The translations under genes and the position numbers were made by a program. Of a stretch of 43,895 nt of DNA, positions 1 to 11,300 are shown in pieces. How positions within the stretch are numbered: the stretch's first letter is position 1; each line of letters opens with the position of its first letter. The notes under the pieces were generated by a model. That model was not told where the DNA came from, ran no database searches, and saw only the letters and a list, made by a program, of their open reading frames with translations. The stretch is from a virus, in the IMG/VR virus record IMGVR_UViG_3300020395_000027, positions 1 to 43,895 of that record; one strand, written 5' to 3'.

Positions 1-2
1 AT

Positions 3-143
3 AATGTCGCTCTTGGACGACTGCCCACTAATGTTACAACTGATCCCTCAGTTAGGGCCATGCGTGAGTTGGCTTACCTACCAAAAGGAGAGATGGATCC
101 ACACGAAGTACCAGATAGTGACCCTAGGGTAGCAGCAAGGTGA
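3..143 (+). CDS. C-terminal end of an unidentified upstream protein (partial)
   Basis: The window opens inside a gene. The third frame stays open from base 3 to a TGA at 141-143 and encodes 46 residues ending in SDPRVAAR. The other two frames are less convincing: one begins with a stop, and the other gives a peptide without the local codon pattern. The tail is hydrophilic and proline/acid rich ([16 protein letters not shown]), with no recognisable motif. In T4-like marine phages the gene before gp25 is usually another baseplate gene, with gp5 (hub) or gp53 (wedge) as candidates, but these 46 residues do not decide. Its stop overlaps the late-promoter-like motif that precedes gp25. Confidence 0.6.
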   Translation, partial: NVALGRLPTNVTTDPSVRAMRELAYLPKGEMDPHEVPDSDPRVAAR

Positions 144-149
144 TAAATA
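142..149 (+). promoter_or_regulatory. T4-type late promoter-like motif before gp25
   Basis: GATAAATA lies 22 bases before the gp25 ATG and overlaps the stop of the upstream gene. It matches the core of the T4 late promoter (TATAAATA) at seven of eight positions. Its place in the only gap between the two genes supports a role as the start of the gp25-gp6-giant protein unit. It is called by motif only. Confidence 0.5.
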
Positions 150-171
150 GAAACAGCCTTGCTGTGTCTAA

Positions 172-564
172 ATGCCTACCTTTCAGACATTTAAAGATCT
201 GAGTATTACGTTCAAGAAACATCCTGTATCTGATGATTTGGTACAGGTGAAAGATAAGGCAGCTATTGTGCAAGCAATTACTGCTTTAATTTTGACGTAT
301 AAGGGGGAAAGACCATTCCAACCTGAATTAGGATGCGATGTTAAGAATATGTTGTTTGAACCATTAGACTATGGTTCCGCAGTATTGATTAAATCTGCTA
401 TCCGAGAAACAATTGCTCGTTACGAACCTAGAATTGATATAGACAATATTGTTTGTACACCAGATTATGATACCAATGGTTACAATGTTGAATTGTGGTA
501 TACCATTATTGGTAGAGAGGACGCACCAATAGCTGTAGACTTCTTCTTAGAGCGTACACGATAA
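172..564 (+). CDS. gp25: Baseplate wedge subunit gp25
   Basis: This 130-residue protein matches T4 gp25 (132 residues) in size and layout. gp25 is the small lysozyme-like-fold wedge protein that, with gp6 and gp53, ties the baseplate to the tail tube and sheath. Visible family features are the N-terminal segment leading into a helix that ends in TYKGERPFQPELGC, and the EPR signature (RYEPRIDI, near residues 84-91), the most conserved motif of contractile-injection gp25 proteins. The C-terminal beta strands end in AVDFFLERTR. The stop TAA shares its last base with the ATG of gp6, so translation is probably coupled. No strong Shine-Dalgarno sequence precedes the ATG. Family assignment is firm and the structural role follows from the family. 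Confidence 0.95.
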   Translation: MPTFQTFKDLSITFKKHPVSDDLVQVKDKAAIVQAITALILTYKGERPFQPELGCDVKNMLFEPLDYGSAVLIKSAIRETIARYEPRIDIDNIVCTPDYDTNGYNVELWYTIIGREDAPIAVDFFLERTR

Positions 565-2357
565 TGCCTTATACACAGGTTGCCAATTTAGACTTTGAGG
601 ATATCAAAGTTGCTCTCAAAGATTACATGAGAGCACAAACGGATTTTACTGATTATGATTTTGAAGGATCGGCATTATCCAACCTTATTGACGTATTAGC
701 ATATAATACGTACTATACGGCATTTAATACTAATATGGTAGTCAATGAACTATTCATTGATTCTGCCACCTTAAGAGACAACGTAGTAGCGATTGCGAAG
801 CAGCTAGGGTACAGACCCAAGAGTGCTACCTCTCCTACTGCGTATGTCTCTTTTAATGTGACTTACAATAACCCAACAACCGATACAGAGATAACTCTTA
901 AGAAAGGAACAGGGTTTATTGCGACTTATGACAACAATGTGTATCAGTATGTTACACTTGATGATGTAAAAGGACAAGTTGTTAATGATGTTGCAACATT
1001 TACTAACATTCCTCTTAAAGAAGGAACACAATTAGTCAATACATTCACTGTTAATTCAGCATTAAAGAGTCAAAGATTCATTCTTGACAACCAAAATATT
1101 GATACCAACACAATTAGAGTAAAAGTATTTCCTACTGGAGGTAGTTTTAGCGAACCATACCTTGTGGCAGATAACATTTTGGGTGTTGATGGCAATTCAA
1201 AAGTATTTTTCCTTGATGAAATTGAAGATGAGAGATATGAGATCCTAATTGGTGATGGTGTTCTAGGTAAAAAGTTAGATGACAATGCAAGAATTGAAGT
1301 TTCTTACTTGACAACATCAGGTCCAGAGAGTAATGGAGTAAGAACTTTTGTTTTCTCTGGTGTATTAGAGAATGTAAATGGAAGTACCCCTGCTACTAGC
1401 GTTAGTGTAACTTCTACGGTTGCAGCTGCAGGTGGAGAGGAGATTGAGACTACACAGAAGATTAAGTATACTGCTCCTAAGGCATATGGCACACAGGAAC
1501 GTGCTGTAACCGCCCAGGACTACGAGGCAATCGTTCGGAAGGTATATCCTGCCACTAGTGACATTATCATCTTTGGAGGGGAAGATCAGGATCCACCTGA
1601 GTATGGAAAAGTATTCATTTCATTAAAACCAAATGATGCAAGTTACATTACATCTTTGACTAAGAATCAAATTGTAAAGGAATTAAAGCAATATGTGGTT
1701 GCATCTGTAGAACCTAAGCTAGTTGATCCTTCTATTCTCTTTGTTGAGATGACTAGTAAGATCTATTATAATGGATCTTCTACTGATCAGACAACATCAC
1801 AGATTAGAGACAAGGTTATTACTGGTGTACAGTCTTATCTTGATACTAGTGATACTGAAAAGTTTAATGGTAAGTTCAGATATAGTAAGATGGTAGGTGT
1901 AATTGATGATGCGGATCGTAATATCAATTCTAATTTAACTTCTGTTACAATGAGAAAGGATTTTTATCCTTCTCTTAACTCTACCTTCTTTTATGAGATA
2001 TGTTTCCAAAATGAATTTGATCAGGACTGTGATGATCCAGTCCTGTCTACCACTGGGTTTAGGGTCACTGAGTATCCTAATTTTGATGTTTATCTAGAGG
2101 ATAGATCTGGCAAAATTGTCCTATATAGACTAGATAGCGTAACTGGTGAGAAGGTTGTCCTTGACAGCGAAGTTGGCGATATAGATTATGTGAAAGGTGA
2201 ATTGATGATGTACAACATGACTATCATTAAAGGTAGTTTCTTTGACAATCGCATTTCTGTTAGAGTAAAACCAAAATCCAACGATATCAAGGCACTCCGT
2301 GAGGTTTATCTTGACGTTGACGTTGCTAATTCATCCTTCACTGCATACAAAGAGTAA
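564..2357 (+). CDS. gp6: Baseplate wedge subunit gp6
   Basis: This 597-residue protein belongs to the T4 gp6 / contractile-tail baseplate J family (T4 gp6 has 660 residues). gp6 dimers form the continuous ring of the baseplate and bind gp25, gp53 and gp7. The N-terminus shows the expected segment LDFEDIKVALKDYMRAQ followed by DYDFEGSALSNLIDVLAYNT, a helical region typical of the family in marine T4-like phages. The middle carries the baseplate-J-like sequence YGTQERAVTAQDYEAIVRKVYP (split here across residues ~307-330). A less conserved beta-rich C-terminal domain follows. The ATG overlaps the stop of gp25 by one base, and the next gene starts five bases after its stop, so all three are likely cotranscribed. 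Confidence 0.93.
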   Translation: MPYTQVANLDFEDIKVALKDYMRAQTDFTDYDFEGSALSNLIDVLAYNTYYTAFNTNMVVNELFIDSATLRDNVVAIAKQLGYRPKSATSPTAYVSFNVTYNNPTTDTEITLKKGTGFIATYDNNVYQYVTLDDVKGQVVNDVATFTNIPLKEGTQLVNTFTVNSALKSQRFILDNQNIDTNTIRVKVFPTGGSFSEPYLVADNILGVDGNSKVFFLDEIEDERYEILIGDGVLGKKLDDNARIEVSYLTTSGPESNGVRTFVFSGVLENVNGSTPATSVSVTSTVAAAGGEEIETTQKIKYTAPKAYGTQERAVTAQDYEAIVRKVYPATSDIIIFGGEDQDPPEYGKVFISLKPNDASYITSLTKNQIVKELKQYVVASVEPKLVDPSILFVEMTSKIYYNGSSTDQTTSQIRDKVITGVQSYLDTSDTEKFNGKFRYSKMVGVIDDADRNINSNLTSVTMRKDFYPSLNSTFFYEICFQNEFDQDCDDPVLSTTGFRVTEYPNFDVYLEDRSGKIVLYRLDSVTGEKVVLDSEVGDIDYVKGELMMYNMTIIKGSFFDNRISVRVKPKSNDIKALREVYLDVDVANSSFTAYKE

Positions 2358-2362
2358 AGTAA

Positions 2363-5300
2363 ATGCCTGCTGTAAAAACCAAGAGAATTTCCACTCTAAT
2401 TGAAACGCAGCTTCCAGCTTTTATTACTGATGAATATGAACTCTTTAGTAAGTTCGTTCAAAAGTATTATGAAGCACAGGAGGTACAGGGTGGTACGCTG
2501 GATATTATCAACAATCTCCAAAAATATGCAGATATAGATTATTATGAACAAAATCTTCTTAGACAGTCTGATATCTTGGACACTAGTATTTCTGCTAGTG
2601 ATGATACAATTGTACTACAAGATGCGACGAGTTTTCCAAAGAAAAACGGATACGTAAAAATTGATGATGAAATTATCTTCTACGGATCTAGAACAGATAC
2701 CCAGTTAAATGAGTGTTCTAGGGGCGTTAGTGGAAATACCTCACTAGGAGACCTATACGAGTCTAGCACCTTCTCTAGCACCACTGCGGCGGCACACAAT
2801 GCAGGACAGAATGTATATAACGTAAGTAATCTATTCTTATATGCATTTGTAAAGAATTTTGAGAACCAGTATCTAGGTTCTTTCCCTGAGAAGTATCTAA
2901 GAGGGGAAGTAGACAAAAGAACTCTTATTAAGAACATTCAAAAGTTCTACAAAGCTAAGGGAACTAAGAGTTCTATTCAATTCATCTTTAATACTGTTAT
3001 TGCTAAGGATAGTGATAACAAACCAGAAGTATACAAACCAAGAGATTTTACTTATAAGTCATCAGAATCTGACTGGATTAATGTTTATGCATTAAAGTGT
3101 AAGGTTGTTAGTGGTGATCCTAAGGATTTAATTGGTTCTAAGATTATTCAGACTGCTACAGCAGAATATGGTTATGCAGATGCTTTTGTAGATAATGTAA
3201 ATGCTGATGGTACATCAGATAATGAAAAGATTTATAATATTGTTCTAGCTTCAGAAACTGTTAATGGTGAATTTGCTATTTCTACCAAAACTAAACTTGC
3301 GAAATCCCTGTCAGGGACTGCGATCTCAGGGGATAGAATTGATGTATCTTCTACTCTTGGATGGGAGACTACTGGATCTGTATTAATTGGTGAAGAGACT
3401 ATTACATTCAGTGAGAAGACTGTAACGCAGTTTATTATTGATGAAAGACAAGCACAAGGAGCTACAGTTCATCCTTCTGGGGCATCTGTTTACAAACCAG
3501 TTACAATTTCTGGAAATGGTGTAACATTATTAACATTTGGTGTTGTTTATAATTTAAAACCACAAGATTCACATCCATATTCTAGTCCTGGTGATGACAT
3601 TCAAGTTTCTAATCCAGGTTTTGAAACTGATGATCCTAAGATAGTTAAAGTTGGTACGAAAGATACCAGATGGGTTTTTAATTCTGGTACTGCACCTCTC
3701 ATTCCGACACTACCATCTATTCAATCATCATTAAGTCAGTTAACTACTGATGTATCTTCTATTTTTGAAGATGACCAATATTATTACATTACAAGTTCTA
3801 GTTATCCATCATATAAAATTCTAGATGGATCTACTGTAAATGAAAATCTTCTTGATCAAAGAATACTTCGTATTATCAGGAAGCAAGCAACAAGAACTAC
3901 AGAAATTTATCAAACTCCTAGGAGAGATATTGGTATCCTTCTAAACGGTGTCCCTGTCTACGGTTTCAGGGATCATGATAGTATTCGTTTTGGTAAATTA
4001 GAAGAAATTAAAATTAATACTCAAGGAAGGGGTTATGAAAAACCACCTTTTGTGTTGATTGATCAAGTACCTAATAAGGCTAGAGCAGTCTTAACTGGTC
4101 AAGTTGTTGAAAGGATTATTGTTGATACTGAAGATATTTTTCCAAGAACTCCAGATATTACTATTACCTCTGGTCGTAATGCATCTGTTCGTGCAGTTGT
4201 AACTGGTGGTAAAGTAACAAGTTTAATACTTGATAATCCTGGTGAATTTTATTCTTCTCCACCAATTGTAAGAATTTCTGATACTGCTGGTAGAGGAAGG
4301 TTTGCTGATTATGAAGCAGTTGTTAATACTGATGGAAATATCACTGGATTTAACAAACGTGGAGAAGGAAATTTCTATAATCAAAATACTGTTAAAGTAG
4401 ATATCATTCCTGTTGGTGAAGATGCATCTGGTATCCCTTTATTGAAAGAATGGAATTTTAATAGATTTAATAAATTAGAAAACAATCTTGATACTGAGTA
4501 TGGTTATATTTTCCAGAATTATAATAATGCATTAGATTATGGTTATGGTCATGTTGCTAACCCTAAAGCTTTACGTGTTGATTTAAACGATAATATTAAC
4601 AGTGCAGGAACTGAACCTTCCACAAAAACTCATTCTCCTATTATTGGATTCGCTTATGATGGTAATCCTATTTACGGTCCATTCGGACATCAGGATCCAT
4701 TAGATTCTACCTCATCTATTGTGAGGATGACTTCTGGATATTCTTTGAATGGAAGTCGTTCTAATGGACCATCGTTAACTCAGTACCCTTTGGGTTCGTT
4801 TAATAACGATTACACATACACTCACAAGAGTGGCACACTGGATCAAAACAATGGAAGATTTTGCATTACCCCAGACTTTCCACAAGGAACTTATGCTTAT
4901 TTCATTACTATTAATAGTAATCAAGTACCGCAATATCCCTACATTATAGGAGAAAATTTCTATTCTTTACCTGTAGATAGTAATTACAATTCTAATATTA
5001 ATCAGGATGATATTCCAAAGAATTCTAAGAAATATTATGTTTCTGGAATGCAAGGAAATGGTGAAGGTCTTATTGCAAAAATTGCAGAGGTTAGTTCTGG
5101 AACAGTTGATGCTATAGATGTTATTAATACATCTGATAATTTCTCTATTAATTCTCAACTTTATTTTGATAATAGAGGAACGGAAGGTTCTGAAGTAGAA
5201 GCTATTATTTCTTCAGTTAAAGGAAAATCAGTTAATTACATAGAATCAAAAGAAAATAAAGTAGTAAAACTTACTACTATTCAAAATGCATATCTATTTG

Positions 5301-8300
5301 CTAATGATACATTAAATCAACCATCCTCAGGTGCATCTGGTTCTATTGTAGGTACAGTTAAGAATGATAATACAATTGTACTAAGAAACGTCAATGGTAT
5401 ATTTGATGAAACAGGAACATTCTCTGCGACTATTAAAACATTTACAATTTTACTAGATCAAAGAAGTTCATATACCAAAGGTGCAACATTAAGTCTTACT
5501 GATGGTGTCAATACACCAATTGCTACTGCTGAGGTATTAGAAGGTACATCCTCTCAAAACACAGTCCAGATCAAGGTTCTTACAGGTACGTGGATTGTAG
5601 ATAATACATATTTCTTACAATCTGATGATTTGTTTAATACATCTGGAACTAGGATTGAAAAACTAACATCATTAAGTGATGGATTAGAACCATTTGATGT
5701 TAATCAAAGTGTAGCATTGGTTGAGACAGCATCAAATCATGGATTGGGAATTGGTGATCAGGTAACAATTGATATTAATCCTAATGATGCAACTAAACTC
5801 AAGACTTATTACGTAAGAAAGAGGTTATATCAGGAAGCAGTTTTAATACCTCCTACTGCAACTACAAATATTAATTTTACAGGAATAGGAAGGTATGAAA
5901 TACTCAATGGTGGTGCTGACTATACAGCTGGTACTTACACTGGTGTGGCTCTTACTAGTGGGTCAGGATCTGGAGCAACTGCTACCTTCACTGTTTCTGA
6001 TGCAGGGATAATTTCTAATATTCAAATTGAGAATAGTGGTTCTGGATATGCAAGAGGTGATTATCTATCTGTTGCCGATGAAGACTTAGTAAGATCTGGT
6101 GCATCTACATCAACAGCAAGATTGACTTTATATGTTGGACATGTTGGTGTTCCTGCTGGTGGTACAAAAGTAACTGTTGATAATTCCTTAGGATTTTCTA
6201 CTGATGATTTAATTCAAATTGGTGAAGAAATCTTAAAAGTTACTGGTATTACTGGAAATGATATTTCTGTAACTAGAGGACAGGAAGGAACTACAGATAT
6301 AGATCACTTTGATGGACAAGAAGTAAAACTATACAAAGCACAATATAATTTTAATAATAATTTCCAAATATTTGCAGGTGCTAATTCTGGACGTATTCAA
6401 TCATATGATCCAGTAACACATAAAATTATTATTTCATATCCATACGGAACTTTAAAGACAACTGCAAATGAAGTTGTTCTAAGCTCTAGTTTCTTTGATA
6501 GTAGTGATCCTAAAAGATTAGTTGCTGTTAAATCTTCAGGAGATCTTACATACAAATTTGAATTCTCAGAAGATAATAGTACATTTGTACCTAATCCTAA
6601 TATTAACGTACAGGAATTTTACAAGTATAAGTTTGATACGTCTCATTCTAGTCTTACTGGAACTTACTTTGATATTAGTCCAAGTAAAAATCTAAATCTA
6701 GTTACTGTAGAGAAGACAGAAGGCACACATCTTCCTGGTAATGCTGGTGCATTTACAGATGTTAAGTTTGGTTTTGGATCTAGATTAGAAACAAATAATT
6801 ATCAAACTAAAGTAGGAACAGATTTTACAAACTTTTATTACTATGATAAGAAGAATGTAGTAAATGCAGAAGATGCTTATCTAAAGATTATTACAGACCC
6901 TCTACAAGGAACTAAGACTATCAATTATGTTACAGAAGACCGTTTTGTTTATGATGTTACTAGTCAGCCTCTTTGGGATGGTTCTGGATCCATTTCTTAC
7001 ACTACTACTGGTCAGTTCGCTATTGGTGAGATTAACAAAGTAGATATTATTAATCTAGGACTTAATTACAAAAAGGTTCCTATTATTCTAGGTGTTGATC
7101 CTACTCAGAGTTACAGAGCTTCAGCAACTGTAACATTTGATACATCTTCTAATATTATAACTGGTGTTGAAATAGTTGAGAAAGGATCTAATTATTCCAA
7201 ACCAAAAGTTATTATTACTGATGGTGATGGTTCAGATGCTTCATTTGATATTGTAGTAAGAAATGGTGAGATATTTTCTATAGTAGTTTCTAGTACTGGT
7301 AAAGGATATACATATGCTCCTACAATTAAAATTATAGAAAGTGATACTCAAGCTTTTGCTTCCAGTTCTACAATTGGAGTTCCTCAAAGTGTTAATATTA
7401 TACAGAATGGTGGTGGATACCATGAAGATAAAACAGTAGCATCTAATTTCTCCTCAAGTTATATTTTAGGTGTTCAATCAAGTGGAGAAATACCAGAGTA
7501 TCAGAAAGGTGAAACAGTAGTTCAAATCATTGATGGTGTAGAAGTTCTTAGAGCAAAAGTAATAGAATATAGAAGGGGTTCTAACCTTATTAAGATAGGA
7601 AATGTTGATGGTACTATTAGAGAAAATGTTTTAATAAGAAGTGTATTAAGAAGTAATGTAGTATCAACAGTAAAATCTATATTTGTTACTACATTTGCAG
7701 AATCTATTACTAGTTTCTATGATAACTTAGGATATTATACTTCTGATAAAGGTCGTCTTGGTGTATCTAATCAAAAAATATTAGATAGTGATTTCTATCA
7801 AGATTATTCTTATGTTGTTAGATCTAAAACACCTATTAATGAATGGCGTGATCTTATTAAATCTACTACACATCCAGCTGGATTTAAACTATTTGGTGAG
7901 GTAGATGTTGAGGCAACTGCTGGAACAGAAATGCCAGCAGAAGAGTTACCAAAATCATCTCATTTTAGTGTTATACAACTTTGGGATCCTGCAAAGAATA
8001 AGATTACTGTAGAGAATACAACATACGGCATAACACAATCTGTACAATCAGTTAAGAGTCAGAGAGTTCGTAAGGGTATTGGTTCTGCTGCAACTAGTGA
8101 ATTCTTATTTAATGAGGTTCGTGCATTTGAATTTACTCTTGCTGCACCTTTTGATGGTTATTATGATACAGATGGAAGATTACAAGGAACTACATCATTC
8201 CAAATTATTAATGATTTAGGAGTTCCATTCTCTCCTGCTTCGGATAAAGGAGTTATTGTAACTCTTGATGGTGTTATTCAAGATCCTGGAGTTGCATATA

Positions 8301-11300
8301 ATATTTCTGGTGATAATATTATTTTCACTGCTCCACCATTAGGACCAGGAACTAAAAATAATTCTTCTTATGAAGGTGTTACTTTTTATGGTAAAATATT
8401 CCAATTCAAGGATGATCAATATAATACCAAACATTTTAAAAAATTAAGAAATATTTTCCAACGTGATGGTATATGGATAGATGCTGCAAATCAAATTGAA
8501 AGAAATATTGAGTTTATTGTTAATGAATCTATTGGATATGGAAAATCTACATATCCAACATTAGATTGGAGTACCAAGCAGGATGATTATGAAGAAAACC
8601 TCAGATTTATTCTAGATGCATATCAGCATGATATTAGATTTGGTGGAAACATTAAAACTATTGATTATACATCTGCTTTCAATACTGAGGATCGGTATCT
8701 TTATATTAAAAATAATAAAACTGAATCTAATTCTATTTTTGCATATGCAACTAGATTAGCAAAGCTAGCAATGCGTAATTGGGATTACACTGATACTGGT
8801 GTAACTTATGCTCAAGGATCAAATACAATTAATCTATCATCTACTGATAATGTTGCTATTGGTATGTTTGTTAGTTCTGGTAGAGCATTCCCATCTGATA
8901 CAAAAATTACATCTATTGATAGTGCTACTCAAGTTACAGTAAGTCGTAATGCAATAGCAAACTCTTCTGGTGGAGGTGGTGTTCCAGTTGGAACAACAGA
9001 TTTATCTGGAACAGCACCAGCAGGAGGTACGACAATCCCAACTAGCACTGGTCGTGTTGTTGATGGTGAAACATATGATGTTCCTCCTGGTTCTACAGTA
9101 TCAGTTGCTACTTCTTTTGGTGGAACTGATCAGGCAACATTCTCTTGGAGTGGACTTAATACTGGTATGTTCTACAAAGCAGGACAACTAATTGAGGGTA
9201 ATAGACAGTATATTATTGACACAACACATGCTTGGATGGTTTCAACATATCCATCTCTTGCAGCAGTTGCAGGAACTGCCGCAGCTAAGTGTAAGAGAGA
9301 TATTGGTCTTTTCTTAGATGCATATGTGTATCATCTTAAACAGGGTGGTAACTTTAAAATTGTAGAAGCAGCACAGTTATACTACACGAAGAATGAATAT
9401 CCTTATGGTGAAACTAGAACTTCTCTAGTTGGAGTTCTTACTGAAGCACTTGCAACATTTAGTTATGCTAAGGATTTAGCAATACAGGCAATGAGAAATC
9501 AATTGCCATTTACAGATCCTAATGCATTAGTTGATTCTGTTTCACCTGTATGTGCAGAGGTAGAAAGCACATTAAACACATATCATAGTATTGTTAATAC
9601 GATTCTAGCAGAAGGTATGGGTCTTGTTGATAAGACAACTCAAAATCCTAATAAGAGTGGTAATTGGACTCCTACATTAACATATTCTAATTACAATATT
9701 ATAGGTGATGCTAACATTCCTTTCCAGGAGTGTAATACTGTTGCTTCTGCTATTAGTTCCTTATATGATAATTTGGATGATATTATTAATTTAAAATCTG
9801 TAACTAGAACATTACCAGATTATATTGATGGAGAAACAAAAGAATTTGAATTATATTGGGATGACAATACTGCTGTAGATAGTGAAAAAGATGAGAATTT
9901 ATTCTTGTCATTAAATGCTGTATTACAGAGACCTAAGTTTACTGAGGATTATCCAGGAGAGGATGCTTACTTTATTGATAGAACTGTAATTCCTAACGTA
10001 ATTAAATTTGATGTAGCTCCTATATGGGATCAAGATCTAGGTGCTAAGACTATTGGTGAACCTACTGCGGTTGAGAAAGTAGTTGGTATTGGTGTTGGTA
10101 ACTATAAGAGACTTACGATTGACTATAATTTAGTTGATGGGGTTAGAAATGGTCCTTTCTTAATTTTAGATGTAGAAGATTACACAGTACAAAGTATTGA
10201 AGCAGAAGATGCTTTATACGTATTCTTAGATGGTGTATTACAAAGAAAAGGATACTCGTATACTGTATCTGGTCCAAATATTTTCTTCAATGTTCCTATT
10301 ACAAAGGAAATGAAGATTGATATGAGATATCTCTATGGAAGAGATGTTGGTCAAGTTCTTAATATTTACGATTTTGCACCAGACACATATTATGCACAAG
10401 GTTCATTCTCTTTTGATTCTACTGTATTAAATGCTTTCTTAAAGTATGATTGGATGGGAGATGCTGCTGGATCTGCAATTCAAGTTTGGCAGCAAAGAGC
10501 AAATGGAACATATAATGTTATTGGTGAAATTAGCAATCCAGTAGTTACTGGAAATAATATAGTGTTTGATCTTAAGGGTCAGAATGCTGCTATTGAAAAT
10601 GGTTTAGATTATACTTTTGTACCAAAAAAATATTATGATAGAACATTTGTAATTGCAGATGCTGATATTTCTAATGTAACTGTATCATATGTACAAGATG
10701 AAATTGGAAGGAAAGTTCTTAAGACTGATGATGGTATTTGGTCAGGAAGTAATTATGGAATAACATATAAGAAACCATTTGTATCTTTATCAAATGGAGA
10801 TAAGATTAGTGTAGAAGGTGAAGAGGGATTCCGTAGTATTAAAAAACTACCAACAGAAGCTACTAGTAAAGATGGTAGATCAGGAGAACAACTAACTGAT
10901 GATATTTTTGGTTCAGTCTCAGTTGAGTCTTATACTGGAATTACGAGAGGAGAGGGTTTATCTGTAGTAGCAACTATTGAAAATGGTAGTATTACCAAAC
11001 TAACTTGGAACCAACGTAGTTATGATCCTATTACACAACCAACTGCATATCAGTATTTTACTCCACCAGTTCTTAAATTTGAACCTTTAAATGGTGAAGG
11101 TGGTGGTGCAAGAGCAAATGTTCTTGTAAGTAAAGGTCAAGTAATTAGTGTTGATTTACTTGATGGTGGTTCTGGATATACTAAAGCTCCAAAAGTTATT
11201 GTAACAAGAAGATTTGATGTTCTCTCAGACAGAGAAATTGGTGTATCACTAATTAATGTTGCTATCAGACCTTACTTAGATGTTGCCCAAAGTAGTTTAA

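Noticed and set aside
8970-9191. Short plus-strand frames nested in the giant genes (for example 8970-9191, 15610-15870, 34999-35547)
   Set aside because: They are out of frame with the real gene and give Leu/Ile-rich low-complexity peptides typical of +1 frame shadows.
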